A stretch of 19,114 bases of DNA from Smittium mucronatum (lineage: Eukaryota; Kickxellomycota; Harpellomycetes; Harpellales; Legeriomycetaceae), in assembly GCA_001953115.1 (NCBI GenBank), contig LSSL01003177.1, positions 1-19,114 of the forward strand. Direction: 5' to 3'. The notes under the pieces are model-generated. The model had not been told where the DNA came from. It saw only the letters and a list, made by a program, of their open reading frames with translations, and made no database searches. Each line of letters starts with the position of its first letter. Position 1 is the first letter of the stretch. Made by a program: the position numbers and the translations under genes. Shown piece after piece: positions 1 through 8,709 of the stretch.

Positions 1-165
1 GATCTCACGATCGATCGTTTTTTTTTTTGTTTTTTTTTTTTTATTATTCGGCTCTAAAAGTTGTCTAGAGCCTTGTTATAATGCTTAGCACTAAGGCCAG
101 GTAGCCTGTATAACAATATACAGCTCTCTTGTGCTAGCTGGACAGCTTTAGCAGCTGGCTTAGTG
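1..165 (-). repeat. Hairpin-dense segment with an A-rich tail on the minus strand (possible retroposed or structured element)
   Basis: This segment is clearly less AT-rich than its surroundings and full of short fold-backs. A 7-bp stem GGCTCTA/TAGAGCC lies at 50-56 and 66-72. An 8-bp stem TTGTTATA/TATAACAA at 73-80 and 109-116 encloses a smaller hairpin CTTAG/CTAAG (84-88, 91-95). A third stem pairs TGCTAGCTG (132-140) with CAGC and TAGCA (143-153) around a TT bulge. Next to them is an 11-T run, one G and a 13-T run (18-42), which on the minus strand reads as an A-rich tail right after AATAAT. That layout fits a retroposed RNA copy or the end of a transposon. I recognise no family. TGGCTTAGTGT at 156-166 resembles a Pol III A box, but I found no matching B box. 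Confidence 0.4.
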
Positions 166-208
166 TCGGAAAGCGAAAAAATAAGTGTCAAAAATAAGCT
201 ATTAAGAC

Positions 209-380
209 AATGGAATTCTGCAATTTTATTGACTAATTCGACTAATAGAATTTCTAATCAGAGAGAGAGAGAGTGGAAATAGAAATAAACTTTTTTTTTG
301 GTAATGGAATTCAGAAATTTTATTGGCTAATTCAAATAAAAAAATCTAAAGGAGAGAGAGAGAGGAAGCAGCTGGCTTAG
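209..380. repeat. Two diverged direct repeats ending in GA runs, bracketed by a repeated 13-mer
   Basis: The unit starting AATGGAATTC at 209 is repeated at 303 with substitutions and a small deletion: both continue as an 'AATTTTATTG.CTAATTC' stretch and end in a GAGAGAGAGA run (261-273 and 352-364). In addition GCAGCTGGCTTAG occurs at 151-163 and again at 368-380, so the pair is bracketed by two copies of that 13-mer. This looks like local duplication inside or at the edge of a repeat element. No protein is encoded. The remaining DNA up to the transporter stop codon (381-624) is plain AT-rich 3' flank. Confidence 0.6.
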
Positions 381-584
381 AGATATTTAGTAAATCTAAA
401 TTAATAATTTTCACTGATAGAGTGAAACGATTGTTTCTTTGTAAATTTTAATTCATTTCTATAACAGTTACTTGAAACCGTAGAACTAAAGATGAGCTTT
501 ATGATAAATAATTTAAAGTTATGATGAGTTTACTGTATTAAAATATTATTTGTTGAACATATTATTAAAATTAAAAATTACTTG

Positions 585-598
585 TTAACAATTGTTAA
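585..598. other. 14-bp perfect palindrome just past the PTR2 stop codon
   Basis: TTAACAATTGTTAA is exactly self-complementary and lies 27-40 bases beyond the stop codon of the minus-strand transporter, inside its probable 3' untranslated region. It could form a small hairpin in the transcript or mark an mRNA 3'-end region, but AT-rich palindromes are common here and no clear polyadenylation motif singles it out. Confidence 0.25.
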
Positions 599-624
599 TT
601 GTAAAGAGAAGTATGATAATAGTA

Positions 625-2187
625 CTATCCACCATAGGTGCTTTGGGCTCTGACCTCGATATCATAATGCTTAAATAAACGGTAAAAGATTAATGCTACC
701 ACGAACATTATGGAAGATTGAGCTGCAAATGTGTATAAAACTGTAGGATCTCCACTCCAGATGGCCAAAATCATTCCAATCAGAGAACCTCCTGCATTTG
801 TGAATAGAAATACAGCAGTGAGGGTAGATTTGAGCTCAGCTGGAGCTTGGGAGAAGGCGTATTCAAGGCCAGTTACTGATGCAAAAATCTCAGAGACGCC
901 GATGCTTAAATAAGCTGGAATTTGCCACCAGATAGAAATGTTGTTATAAGATTCAGCAGAAACATCTGGACCAGTAAAATCATAGAAGGGGCCGGCTTTA
1001 TAAACAAATTTTTGAAGAACGGTAACATAAACAAATCCAATTGATACAATTATAAATCCAATAAATATCCTTTTTATTGGGCCCAAATATATACCTCGTT
1101 TGGAGAACCATGGGAAAATGAAAGTGTCGAATATCGGAATGAGAATAACAATAACTCCACTGTTCAATACGTTTAACTGATCAGCAGATAACCAGCTTGG
1201 TCTATCCATCTGTAATCCTTGATTAATAAAGTTATCGTTCATGTTATTATATAAGGCCCAATATACGGGGTAAAATAAAAACACTTTGCATGCCCTAAGA
1301 CTGCGTTTTAGACCATCCACAAAGTTATCGTCCCATTCACCATCCTTTAGACCTTTTGATGAATCAAGCCAGTGTTGATTTTCGGGATTCTTATTTTTAA
1401 GGGCGTGGCGCATGCATCTGTATACTTTGTTGAAAGGCGAATCTCCGATCGGTTTTTTAACATAGAACTTATATCCCGGGACGAAAATGAGAACACCAGC
1501 TGCCATGACAACAGCAGGGATCAAAAAAGCAGAAAAATAATTTACGTTTTTCGCTACTTGGGGACAAATAAGCATACCAGTAAATGCGCCAACATTGATA
1601 GCCATGTAAAAGTATCTGTAACAACGTTCAACAGTGGATCTAGAATCTATGTATATTCCTGGAGAGCTAGTAGGTCTATATCCGATTTTGACCTGCTCAG
1701 CAACAAAAGCAGAAACATTTGCTTTAATTCCACCAGTACCAATACCGATGAACAAATATGTAGAAACTATGAAAAGAGGTAGATGTAGAGATGATTTCAA
1801 GGAGCTCAATGCTGAAATCGCAAGAAGAGCAGTACCAACTACATACCAGCAGGCAAAAGAGGTGATTGCCTTATATTTTCCTATATACTGATCAGCGACG
1901 TAAGCACCGAAAAGGGTGGTAAAATAGCAGAAAAACTGAAATCCTCTAACAATAGCTACAGAACTTTGTTTTTGAAGCTTCAATTGCAACCTTAAATACT
2001 GAGTAAACATAAGAGATGCACCATAGTAAGTAAATCTTTCGCAAAGTTCGGTTGCAATAATAAACCAAGCCGATATATGAAGTGGTTCCGGAATACCTCC
2101 GATAAAATCTGCAGGTTGCTCTAAAAAATAACCATGCTCGTTTATACGAGAATCAACAACATATGGGCCTTTCTCCTGGTCCTCCAT
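625..2187 (-). CDS. PTR2: Fungal-type PTR2 proton-coupled di-/tripeptide transporter
   Basis: A 520-residue member of the POT/PTR2 branch of the major facilitator superfamily, expected to import di- and tripeptides with protons across the plasma membrane through 12 membrane segments. Signature motifs appear in order: ELCERFTYYG (47-56, the ExxER proton-coupling motif), FGAYVADQYIGKY (93-105), GTGGIKANVSAF (150-161), RYFYMAINVGAF (191-202), the YKFYVKKP cytoplasmic stretch (239-246), YWALYNNM (309-316) and, in the TM10 area, SEIFASVTGLEYAFSQAP (432-449). The charged loop at about 252-296 separates the two six-helix halves. The N-terminal tail before TM1 is only about 35 residues, shorter than the long tail of yeast Ptr2, but the start context AAAATGG is good and no in-frame upstream start adds family sequence. 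No intron interrupts the frame. GC (about 40% in sampled lines) is far above the flanks. It has no neighbour within 2 kb upstream. From memory of the family, Pro after GGIK is replaced by Ala and the usual 'YNQM' reads YNNM. The family is certain; substrate range is inferred. Confidence 0.97.
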   Translation of the reverse strand: MEDQEKGPYVVDSRINEHGYFLEQPADFIGGIPEPLHISAWFIIATELCERFTYYGASLMFTQYLRLQLKLQKQSSVAIVRGFQFFCYFTTLFGAYVADQYIGKYKAITSFACWYVVGTALLAISALSSLKSSLHLPLFIVSTYLFIGIGTGGIKANVSAFVAEQVKIGYRPTSSPGIYIDSRSTVERCYRYFYMAINVGAFTGMLICPQVAKNVNYFSAFLIPAVVMAAGVLIFVPGYKFYVKKPIGDSPFNKVYRCMRHALKNKNPENQHWLDSSKGLKDGEWDDNFVDGLKRSLRACKVFLFYPVYWALYNNMNDNFINQGLQMDRPSWLSADQLNVLNSGVIVILIPIFDTFIFPWFSKRGIYLGPIKRIFIGFIIVSIGFVYVTVLQKFVYKAGPFYDFTGPDVSAESYNNISIWWQIPAYLSIGVSEIFASVTGLEYAFSQAPAELKSTLTAVFLFTNAGGSLIGMILAIWSGDPTVLYTFAAQSSIMFVVALIFYRLFKHYDIEVRAQSTYGG

Positions 2188-2260
2188 TTTAAATCAAAAT
2201 GACAAAAAAAATTATATATTAACTAGCAGTTTAAAAGAATAAAGTATAATATTAGATATC
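2188..2260 (-). promoter_or_regulatory. Presumed 5' leader and promoter-proximal region of PTR2
   Basis: Immediately upstream of the start codon (to the right on this strand) is an A-rich leader, then an AT stretch reading TTAATATATAAT on the minus strand at 2211-2222, about 24-35 bases before the ATG. It resembles a TATA element but is unusually close to the start codon, and such strings are common here. No operator or nitrogen-regulator site stands out. Confidence 0.2.
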
Positions 2261-2790
2261 AAGTAACAGATTTGAATATATTGCTCGTCCAAATTTAGTT
2301 GATGATATTTTTAATGGAGTAAAGATTTATTTGGGGTAGATGCTATGCTTTATATACATGTTTTTCCAAACAAATTTAAAAATCAATCCGACTATAATTA
2401 TTTAAGGCTTGGGACTAATTGTGGTTTTTTTTTTTGAAAACTATAAACCGAAGCACTTAAAATGATTGGGAAATACAAAATCCATCTATTATAAAATATT
2501 AGAAATTTTTACAAGTACCATTGTCAATGATTTTTGAGGGTTTTGTTAGATAATTTATACATAGAGAATATCATGCTGTTTCATGAATCCATGGCATTTT
2601 TAAATAGGGATTTGTATAAAAATCAATTCTCTAGTGCGAAAATTTTGAGATATTGGGATTCGGACTTTGTTATGATCTTGTATATCAGTAACTCAATACA
2701 TTGAATCACTGTTATTCGAATTCTTCGTATTTTTTTTTTTGAATATCAAGGGGGTAAGATCATCTCGTCAGTCTATTCTAAACTTCATAA

Positions 2791-2883
2791 CTTATCGAAA
2801 TGGCTGGTTTATTACATTATATCAATTATTATGGGCCAGAAATTGGAAGAAAACATGATTATTCAGGAGCCATAAAGCTCTAA
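2791..2883 (+). pseudogene. Possible fragment of a Harbinger/DDE_4-type transposase
   Basis: A short plus-strand frame reads LIEMAGLL followed by YYGPEIGRKHDYSGA and then a stop (2881-2883). The pattern 'GL(I/L)...H...GP..G.(R/K)HD' recalls the block around the second catalytic aspartate in PIF/Harbinger (DDE_4) transposases, usually seen as 'DGLI.HLYGP..GRRHD'. The spacing between GL and GP is two residues longer than I expect, the upstream frame has stops (2779, 2788), and I cannot find the other catalytic blocks nearby. Treat this as a suggestive scrap of a dead transposon rather than a gene; a chance resemblance is quite possible. Confidence 0.3.
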
Positions 2884-3283
2884 GCTCATCATATTTAGTA
2901 ATAACGCAATTAAAGAAACTATCGTAGAAAAAAGACTGATTTCCACTTTTATTGATACTGAGTTTATTTAAACAATTAGTTCTATTGAAATCTTTACTAT
3001 TCCCTCCTCGGCTTCTGTATTATTTTTTTAGTATTTTGTATTCATTTGCTCAAACTCTACTGGAGGAATACATATTTGATGGAAATTTCGTATTTTTGTA
3101 TACCTCCCATTATTTGATACTCGAATAAAGGGCGTTCAAATAGATTTAGTGCGTAGATAAATAGTTTATCTACATCTTCATCAGAAAGTGACTATAAGAT
3201 GGATTGATCAAAATTTAATATTTCCTTTTTAAGAAACTCATCAGAATTATTTTTTTTACGCAAAAAACTCATCAGAAATGTGA

Positions 3284-3433
3284 TTCAATTATGTCACTAA
3301 GAAATCAATTTATCGGAATTATTTGATCAGCTGCAGCACGATATGCCCGGGAATAAATGTGGCAAATGACTTTCAATCAAAACTATCGTACTTGTTTGAT
3401 TTGAGTTATTGCAATGGTAATTCGTGTAACATA
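3284..3433 (+). other. 50-codon open frame with coding-like composition, unrecognised
   Basis: From the codon after TGA (3281-3283) to TAA (3434-3436) this frame is open for 50 codons, has no initial ATG, and includes SCSTICPGINVAND, richer in Cys, Pro, Gly and Asp than AT-rich noise normally gives. It matches nothing I know. It may be a fragment of a decayed gene or transposon, or simply a locally less AT-rich patch. No start context, splice signals or flanking homologous blocks support a working gene. Confidence 0.15.
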
Positions 3434-4690
3434 TAAAGAAATTTTGCCCCTGATTCGATGTTTCTTATATTTAATGGGCTTATTTTAGAGCGTTAATAGA
3501 AAACAATACCTAATAGAGGAATAAACAAAATTTGCCCAAGTTTTGTATATATTAGAAGAGAACTTTATACGTTTATTTTCCTAGATTTTTATTTACAGTT
3601 AAAATCACATTAAATTACGCGTAAAAATGGTTTATGATGAACAAAGGAACAATTTTGATTCAATCAATGACATCCCAATGCATCCCAGCAAAATAAATAA
3701 AGAAAACTAGATAATATTTTAAATTACATGATTTACACACCTATCTACTTCAAATATGGCACTTTGATTTTTTTTCTCGTAAAAATTTATCCTTATAAGA
3801 GTAAGAATAAGGTGTGGTTACTTAAATTACGGTGAAATTAAATCATAAAACTTTTCTTTGATTTTAGATGCTAACTAATAAGTTTATATGTTTCATAAAT
3901 CGAGCATGGACGAGTCTGCATCTTGAATTTTATTTATCTGAGCCTTTAAAAAAATACTCCTGTTAATGAACATCAGAGACTATATGTTTAGACATTCACT
4001 TGGTAAGATGGAAGTCGAGATTAATTACACGTTTAGGATTAACTCTGTGCCATCATGAGATCCTGATACGATTTTAGCTCATCTCTCAAATCTCTTTGTT
4101 GGTATTCAAGGTATTTTATGTGTATATGATTAAGCGCAATCAGTATTAGTCATATTTTTAAAATTATATGTTATTGGGTTTATTATTTCTATTTTCTATT
4201 CCCGAAAAAATAATAGTGGCCTTATGTGTTAATTGTTGAGTTTAGAGTTAGCAAATGTGTGTAATATATCCCCTTTTTTTCGTTACTACCGGATCTAATT
4301 GCAAAATATATTATGGAGAATGGCTAAAAAAGCCGTTTTCATATATGTCAAAACCGTTCGATAAAATCAGCAATCCTACATAGTCACCTTATTAAAATAT
4401 CATGAATGCAATTAGGAACATTGCGACTAATCATGCAATACTATATCATTACTAGGAATAAAAATTGATCCCCTGCACTCTATAAATTAAAATTAATTCT
4501 ATTAAAATTCTTTTAGATAAGTGATGTCATTGATTTTAGGTCTGAGCTGATATGTTTTTGTTAAATATTTATTATTTATCCAGAATTATCTTATTTTCCA
4601 TCTATTACGGGAAATCATTGATTGTATAAGTCCAAATGAAATATTCATAATACATTAAATTATCTAAAGACTATCTATAATCTCTAATAA

Positions 4691-4855
4691 CCAGTAATAA
4701 TAACTGGGGAAAAGCAACTAGGAAATCAAACTGTTCCTGAAGCTAACACTGGTTGCGCTTTTTATATTATTCAAAAATTGGTATATTTTGAAAGTGATCA
4801 CAATATGATGCAATCCCAGTCGGAATCAATCAAATTATCCCGTGTTCCGATATGA
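4691..4855 (+). other. 54-codon open frame with coding-like composition, unrecognised
   Basis: This frame runs from just after two TAA codons to TGA (4853-4855) and includes EKQLGNQTVPEANTGC and ESDHNMMQSQSES. The region has clearly higher GC than neighbouring lines (25 of 60 bases in the 4801 line) and balanced residue use. A one-base shift after the stop gives a further short basic stretch ending at a TAA near 4906. I recognise no family. It could be an exon-like remnant of a lost gene or a scrap of a mobile element. Confidence 0.2.
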
Positions 4856-6954
4856 TCGGTGTCTCTTATTTACAAAAAAACGCTTATTCCGAACACCCAA
4901 ATAAATAATAATCAAATGAGTAACCCTATTCTAAATTCCGGTATCTTTCCATGTTATCTTTAATTATTGTCGATTAGTTTCTTCAGATACAATTTTTATT
5001 TATCCCTGGTAAATGCCCTACCAATCTAGTGAGAGGCTATTTTTTATTGTTTATTTATATTTTCTCCATTTTCTAATTTGTTGTGCTTTTGGGATTTAAT
5101 GTTGAAAGAAATTTATTGATAGATAAATAACTCTGGTGTAGGGAGTTTTAAAAAATTCAATACTTGATATCCCAAATTAGAAAATGTAAATCAACTTCTA
5201 TTTGATTAATCCCGCAAAATTTAAAACCAAAATGATCTAGCAAGAATAATTTTTGATTATGGTGAGCATAATTATAAAAATTTATTAAAAAATGCAGATA
5301 AAATTCTACTAAAAATTATTTTATAATTTTTTCTTTCTCATCAGAAAATATACTGGATCCACACTTAATCAACCTCATCTTTTCAATTTAAAGATTGATC
5401 ATACTTTTATGACTGAGATATACTTTTTATACTCTTTACATTTTCAAAAATAAAATATTACAAATATTGTATAAAGCCAAAAATGACATTATCATAGCTC
5501 AATTCCTTAAAAAACTCCATAGTGAGCCAATTTATTATGGTTTCAGGACTGAAGACCCACATGAAATTTTTCCTGTCATTTAAACCCATTTAGACTAAAA
5601 ATTTAAAAAAATAACTTCCTTTTAAAGTAAAGTATTTCTGTAAAATGTTTTTTTTTTAATTTTTCAATATTGGATTTTTATTGGGGGAGAAATGATTTAA
5701 AATTAGCGTGTGTGAATTTTTCATTAGGTAATCATTACGTCACCATTTATAATAACTGGATAAACTTGTTTGAAATTCTCTTTAGATTTTACTGTTCCTG
5801 CTTTTAATTTACTCTTTTTAATAAAATTTCAATGATTGGATAGCGGTTATTCCATCTTCGGGGAAGAAAGGAAACCCATTCAAAAAATCATTAAAAATCG
5901 CACTGTTTAAAAAAATTAGTGATACCTAAACAAGACTAACTTCAACTTGTAAATTTCCATTCTTTGTTCTTAAGGGATAAAAGTCACAAAATCGAAAATG
6001 CTATTTTAAGCAAATATTTATTAGTGTAAGAAATTTTCTGAATTAACTTACTAACACCTATCTATGAAAAAAATAATATCTCTTTATTTCCTACAACCAT
6101 TAGATATGTGAAGCAATAAGCAAAAATCTACGATGATTGGAAATATTATTTAATGAATAAAGTTCATTTTCTTTTGAATTTATGATAAACCATTTTAAAA
6201 ACATGCTCCTTCTAATATCACTAGCAGTTTGGAGTAGTCGATATATATTAACTATACTTGAAATGAAACTTTTCCGGTTTCTAAAAAAATATGAGACTCT
6301 AAACTAATATTTCATTAAGAATTAAATATTAATGAAATGGATTATTTAAAAAACATACCTGTAAGAAATGATTTTTTAAATCATTTTAACGAAATATAAT
6401 AAATATTTTCTTCGTATGATATTAAACAATTTATTCTTTTACAGAATTAAGATTTCGATGTTTCTGAGAATTATAATTAGGGAGATAATAGTATAATTCC
6501 CTAAAAATATATAGTCTTACAATAATCATTATATTTTCAAAAAGAAAAATTCCAAAGTATTTCTATTCAGACTTTGAAAGTTAGAAAACAAAAATTATGA
6601 ATAAATGATTTGATTGCCTTTAAGCTTATACTCTGATATTTTTATAAAGGTTTTTTAGGGCTATATTTTAAAAAAGTTAAAAGGTATTTTACGTTCAGTT
6701 TGAGTAAAAAGAGGTAATTTTGGTCATTATCTGTCAATTCGAAGTTAATTGGATCAATTTAACAACAATATTTCTTATTGGCTTTTTATCTAACAAAAAT
6801 CTGCCATTTATAAAAGTCGCGAACAAAATGGAGCTTTCTATTTTTTTACTGGTGATAATTCTACTCAATATAGTTCGAATTATTTTTCTTCAAAATGAAA
6901 GTCAAAGTCTTATTTGTTACTTTCTTTCAGATTCGACATGTCTTATGATCAAAT

Positions 6955-7092
6955 AGATACTTGAAGCAATGCCAGGGGTTCTTTCGGTTGGTAGACTGCA
7001 CTCTTTTCATGTAGGTACGCAACCGGTAGTCCGGCAGATGAGCTTATTGTAGTTAGGACAATAGCCCTTTATATACGTCTTTTTTTTTTTTT
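6955..7092 (+). other. Sharp GC-rich island ending in a 13-T run; possible decayed Pol III (SINE-like) unit
   Basis: Roughly 110 bases of near-balanced composition sit abruptly in very AT-rich DNA and stop at a 13-T run (7080-7092), the form of an RNA polymerase III terminator on the plus strand. TGGTAGACTGC at 6989-6999 resembles a tRNA D-loop/A box ('GTTGGTAGAGC'). GGTAGTCC at 7025-7032 is a poor, shortened B-box candidate at plausible spacing. A 6-bp stem CGGTTG/CAACCG (6985-6990, 7020-7025) encloses the middle. I cannot fold it as a tRNA, since acceptor and T stems do not pair. The minus strand is open for 39 codons (7068 to 6952) with protein-like composition, including AGLPVAYLHEKSAVYQPKEP, so a fragment of a gene is the alternative. 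Function unknown. Confidence 0.4.
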
Positions 7093-7710
7093 AGTATTTT
7101 TTAGTATATTTTTTAATGTCGTTATCTTACAATAAAATTCCGTGATACAAAAAAAAATTTGCGTTATAATGACACAGTTAGATATATGTGCGAATATTTT
7201 AAAGTAAATATTTTTGACTGCATGCTTTCATATATTTTTTTGATTACAAAATGATGTTTATATATGAAGACATGCGGTCTTATATATATTTTGTAGAGAT
7301 AAAACGTAAAGATTTTTTCCATCTTATGAAGAATATTTACATCATGGGAACTGAAACTGATCGCATTAATTATTAATATTTTTATAAAATAGAATTAGTG
7401 AATGATCAATTATAAACAAAAAAATTATTAACCGGAATGAGTATTAATAAAAAACAATTTTAAAAAAAAATTCGAGAATTCGTTTTTGAAGATATTATTG
7501 TAGAAATTTTGAAAAACAAAACATTAACCTTGTTAAGCCATCTGATATTATTTTAATATCCTAATATAAAACAAAAAAAAAATTTACAGTATGGAAAAGA
7601 TAGATTTAAAGTACGATGTAAGTTTTATTAAATAAAATTTTGATTCAATTTTCAACATTTATTTAAACTAAAATTTAAAAAAATGATAAATAGAATTATT
7701 TCAACATTAA
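7093..7710. other. AT-rich stretch before the transposase relic, possibly the 5' part of the transposon
   Basis: No gene is visible. If the pogo-like element keeps its usual layout, this stretch would be its left end. Two candidate left termini were seen: TTAGTATATTTTTTAATGTC around 7103-7121, which partly matches the reverse complement of 8845-8867, and TACAGTATGG at 7585-7594, which has the TA-then-CAGT form usual for pogo insertions but no matching right end. CATGCGGTCT occurs at 7271-7280 and again inside the relic at 8180-8189. Confidence 0.35.
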
Positions 7711-8709
7711 CAAAAAAAGAGTTAGAGGATCTAGAATTTCTGAAAATAAAAGACTGGAATAATAATTATTGTGAAATCTAACCCAGAAATTTCAAAAGGG
7801 TATTTGGGTAGAGAATTTGGAATATCCGAAATTTCTGTGAAAGAAACAGTTGAAAATTCTGGTAAAATTTTGGAAAGATAAAAAAAAATGTTATTAGAAA
7901 AGAAAGATAATCTCCTGAGGGCTTCGAATGAAATTGCTGGAATTAGAAAAAAATTATTAAATGGGTTGATTTGTTAGAATTTTCAAACTGCTCCTTAACC
8001 CATCTATAGTAAATAAAAAAAGAACATCAAATATCTAGAGAATTAGATATTACTGATTTAGATTTATCCAATGGGAAGTAATACAGGTTTTTCAGAAGAA
8101 ATTATATAAAAGAAGTATCTTTGTTTTGAGGATGTGAAATAAACAAAAATTATTCTGAAATTCGGGCTAAACTTGAAAACATGCGGTCTGTCATTGGTGA
8201 ATATAATCCAGAATTTTTTTTTTAACATGGATGAAATAGGACTTTTTTTTCGCTTATTCCCAATCTATTACGTTTTACACCCTTCAGAAGATATTAGAAC
8301 TCTACGAGGAAGCAAAAAAATGAAGGAAAGAGTAACTTTAGTGTTTTGTAGCAATTCCACTGGAACAATAAAAATACCATTATCTATTATTGGGATAAGT
8401 GAAAATCCATGCATCAGGGGATAAAAATTCCCCGTCCCCTATTTTAAACAATAAAATGCTTGAATGGATACCATTATATTTAAAGAATGGTTTTCAAATG
8501 TATTCAAACTTTTTGTGAAAAGATTTACCTAATAAAAATTTCTAATTTTACTTAATAATTCTCCGGGGATTGCTTCGGCTTTTGATGATGATGTGATTAG
8601 AGCTATTATATTTCCTCACAGTTTCACTTCCTGGAAGCTGTCAGTATATGGGGATCATAGGGGCCTTTTTAAAAAAGGAATAATTTTTTATGGATTAGAA
8701 TTTTTTTAG
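7711..8709 (+). pseudogene. Decayed pogo/Tigger-like (CENP-B-related) DDE transposase
   Basis: Remains of a cut-and-paste transposase can be followed through frameshifts and stops. N-terminal helix-turn-helix (CENPB_N/psq type): EISKGYLGREFGISEIS at about 7780-7830, then VENSGKILER. Second DNA-binding half: IKWVDLLE (about 7950), SRELDITDLDLSNG (8034-8075), then RFFRRN. Catalytic core: EYNPEFFF, a frameshift in a 10-T run (8214-8223), then NMDEIGLFFRL with the first Asp at 8230-8232, KERVTLVFCSNSTGTIKIPL, IIGISENPC, FKEWFSNVFKLFVKRF, KFLILLNNSPG with Asn (8554-8556) where the second Asp should stand, DDDVIRAIIFP, and YGDHRGLFKKG with the third Asp at 8653-8655, 32 residues after the second. 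Premature stops at 8079, 8422, 8452, 8461, 8530 and 8533 make it inactive. All core blocks after the T-run lie in one frame. Family assignment is secure; exact ends are not. Confidence 0.88.

Larger units (their letters stand above)
2261..6954. other. Long AT-rich intergenic region with scattered protein-like fragments, no intact gene
   Basis: About 4.7 kb without an intact gene. Composition is patchy: most lines are very AT-rich, but islands near 2760-2880, 3284-3433 and 4691-4855 have more normal base use and read briefly as protein-like sequence (listed separately). The 13-mer AAACTCATCAGAA occurs at 3234-3246 and 3265-3277, with the shorter TCATCAGAA also at 3178-3186. A 27-residue ATG-initiated frame at 3627-3710 and a 78-codon non-ATG frame at 6720-6956 are within chance for DNA of this composition. 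No tRNA, rRNA or known ncRNA was recognised. Confidence 0.7.

Noticed and set aside
731..1891. Three plus-strand open frames inside the transporter (731-913, 1372-1782, 1634-1891)
   Set aside because: They are antisense shadows of the well-conserved minus-strand PTR2 frame and carry no family motifs.
2188..2400. A longer N-terminus or an upstream exon of PTR2
   Set aside because: No in-frame upstream extension with family-like sequence was seen; the annotated ATG gives a complete TM1 motif.
6720..6956. 78-codon plus-strand frame with a hydrophobic middle
   Set aside because: It starts at TTG with no ATG near the beginning, is built from AT-rich codons, and falls within the lengths expected by chance here.
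6966..7060. A tRNA gene in the GC-rich island
   Set aside because: The D-loop-like TTGGTAGA is present, but acceptor, anticodon and T stems do not pair and no proper B box exists.
7033..7060. Hammerhead ribozyme core suggested by CAGATGAG
   Set aside because: The CUGANGA core is not matched and no GAAA box or flanking stems follow.
8079..8533. Alternative genetic code explaining stops in the transposase frame
   Set aside because: The stops include both TAA and TGA at unrelated residue types, the second catalytic Asp is also lost, and the PTR2 gene uses normal codons throughout.
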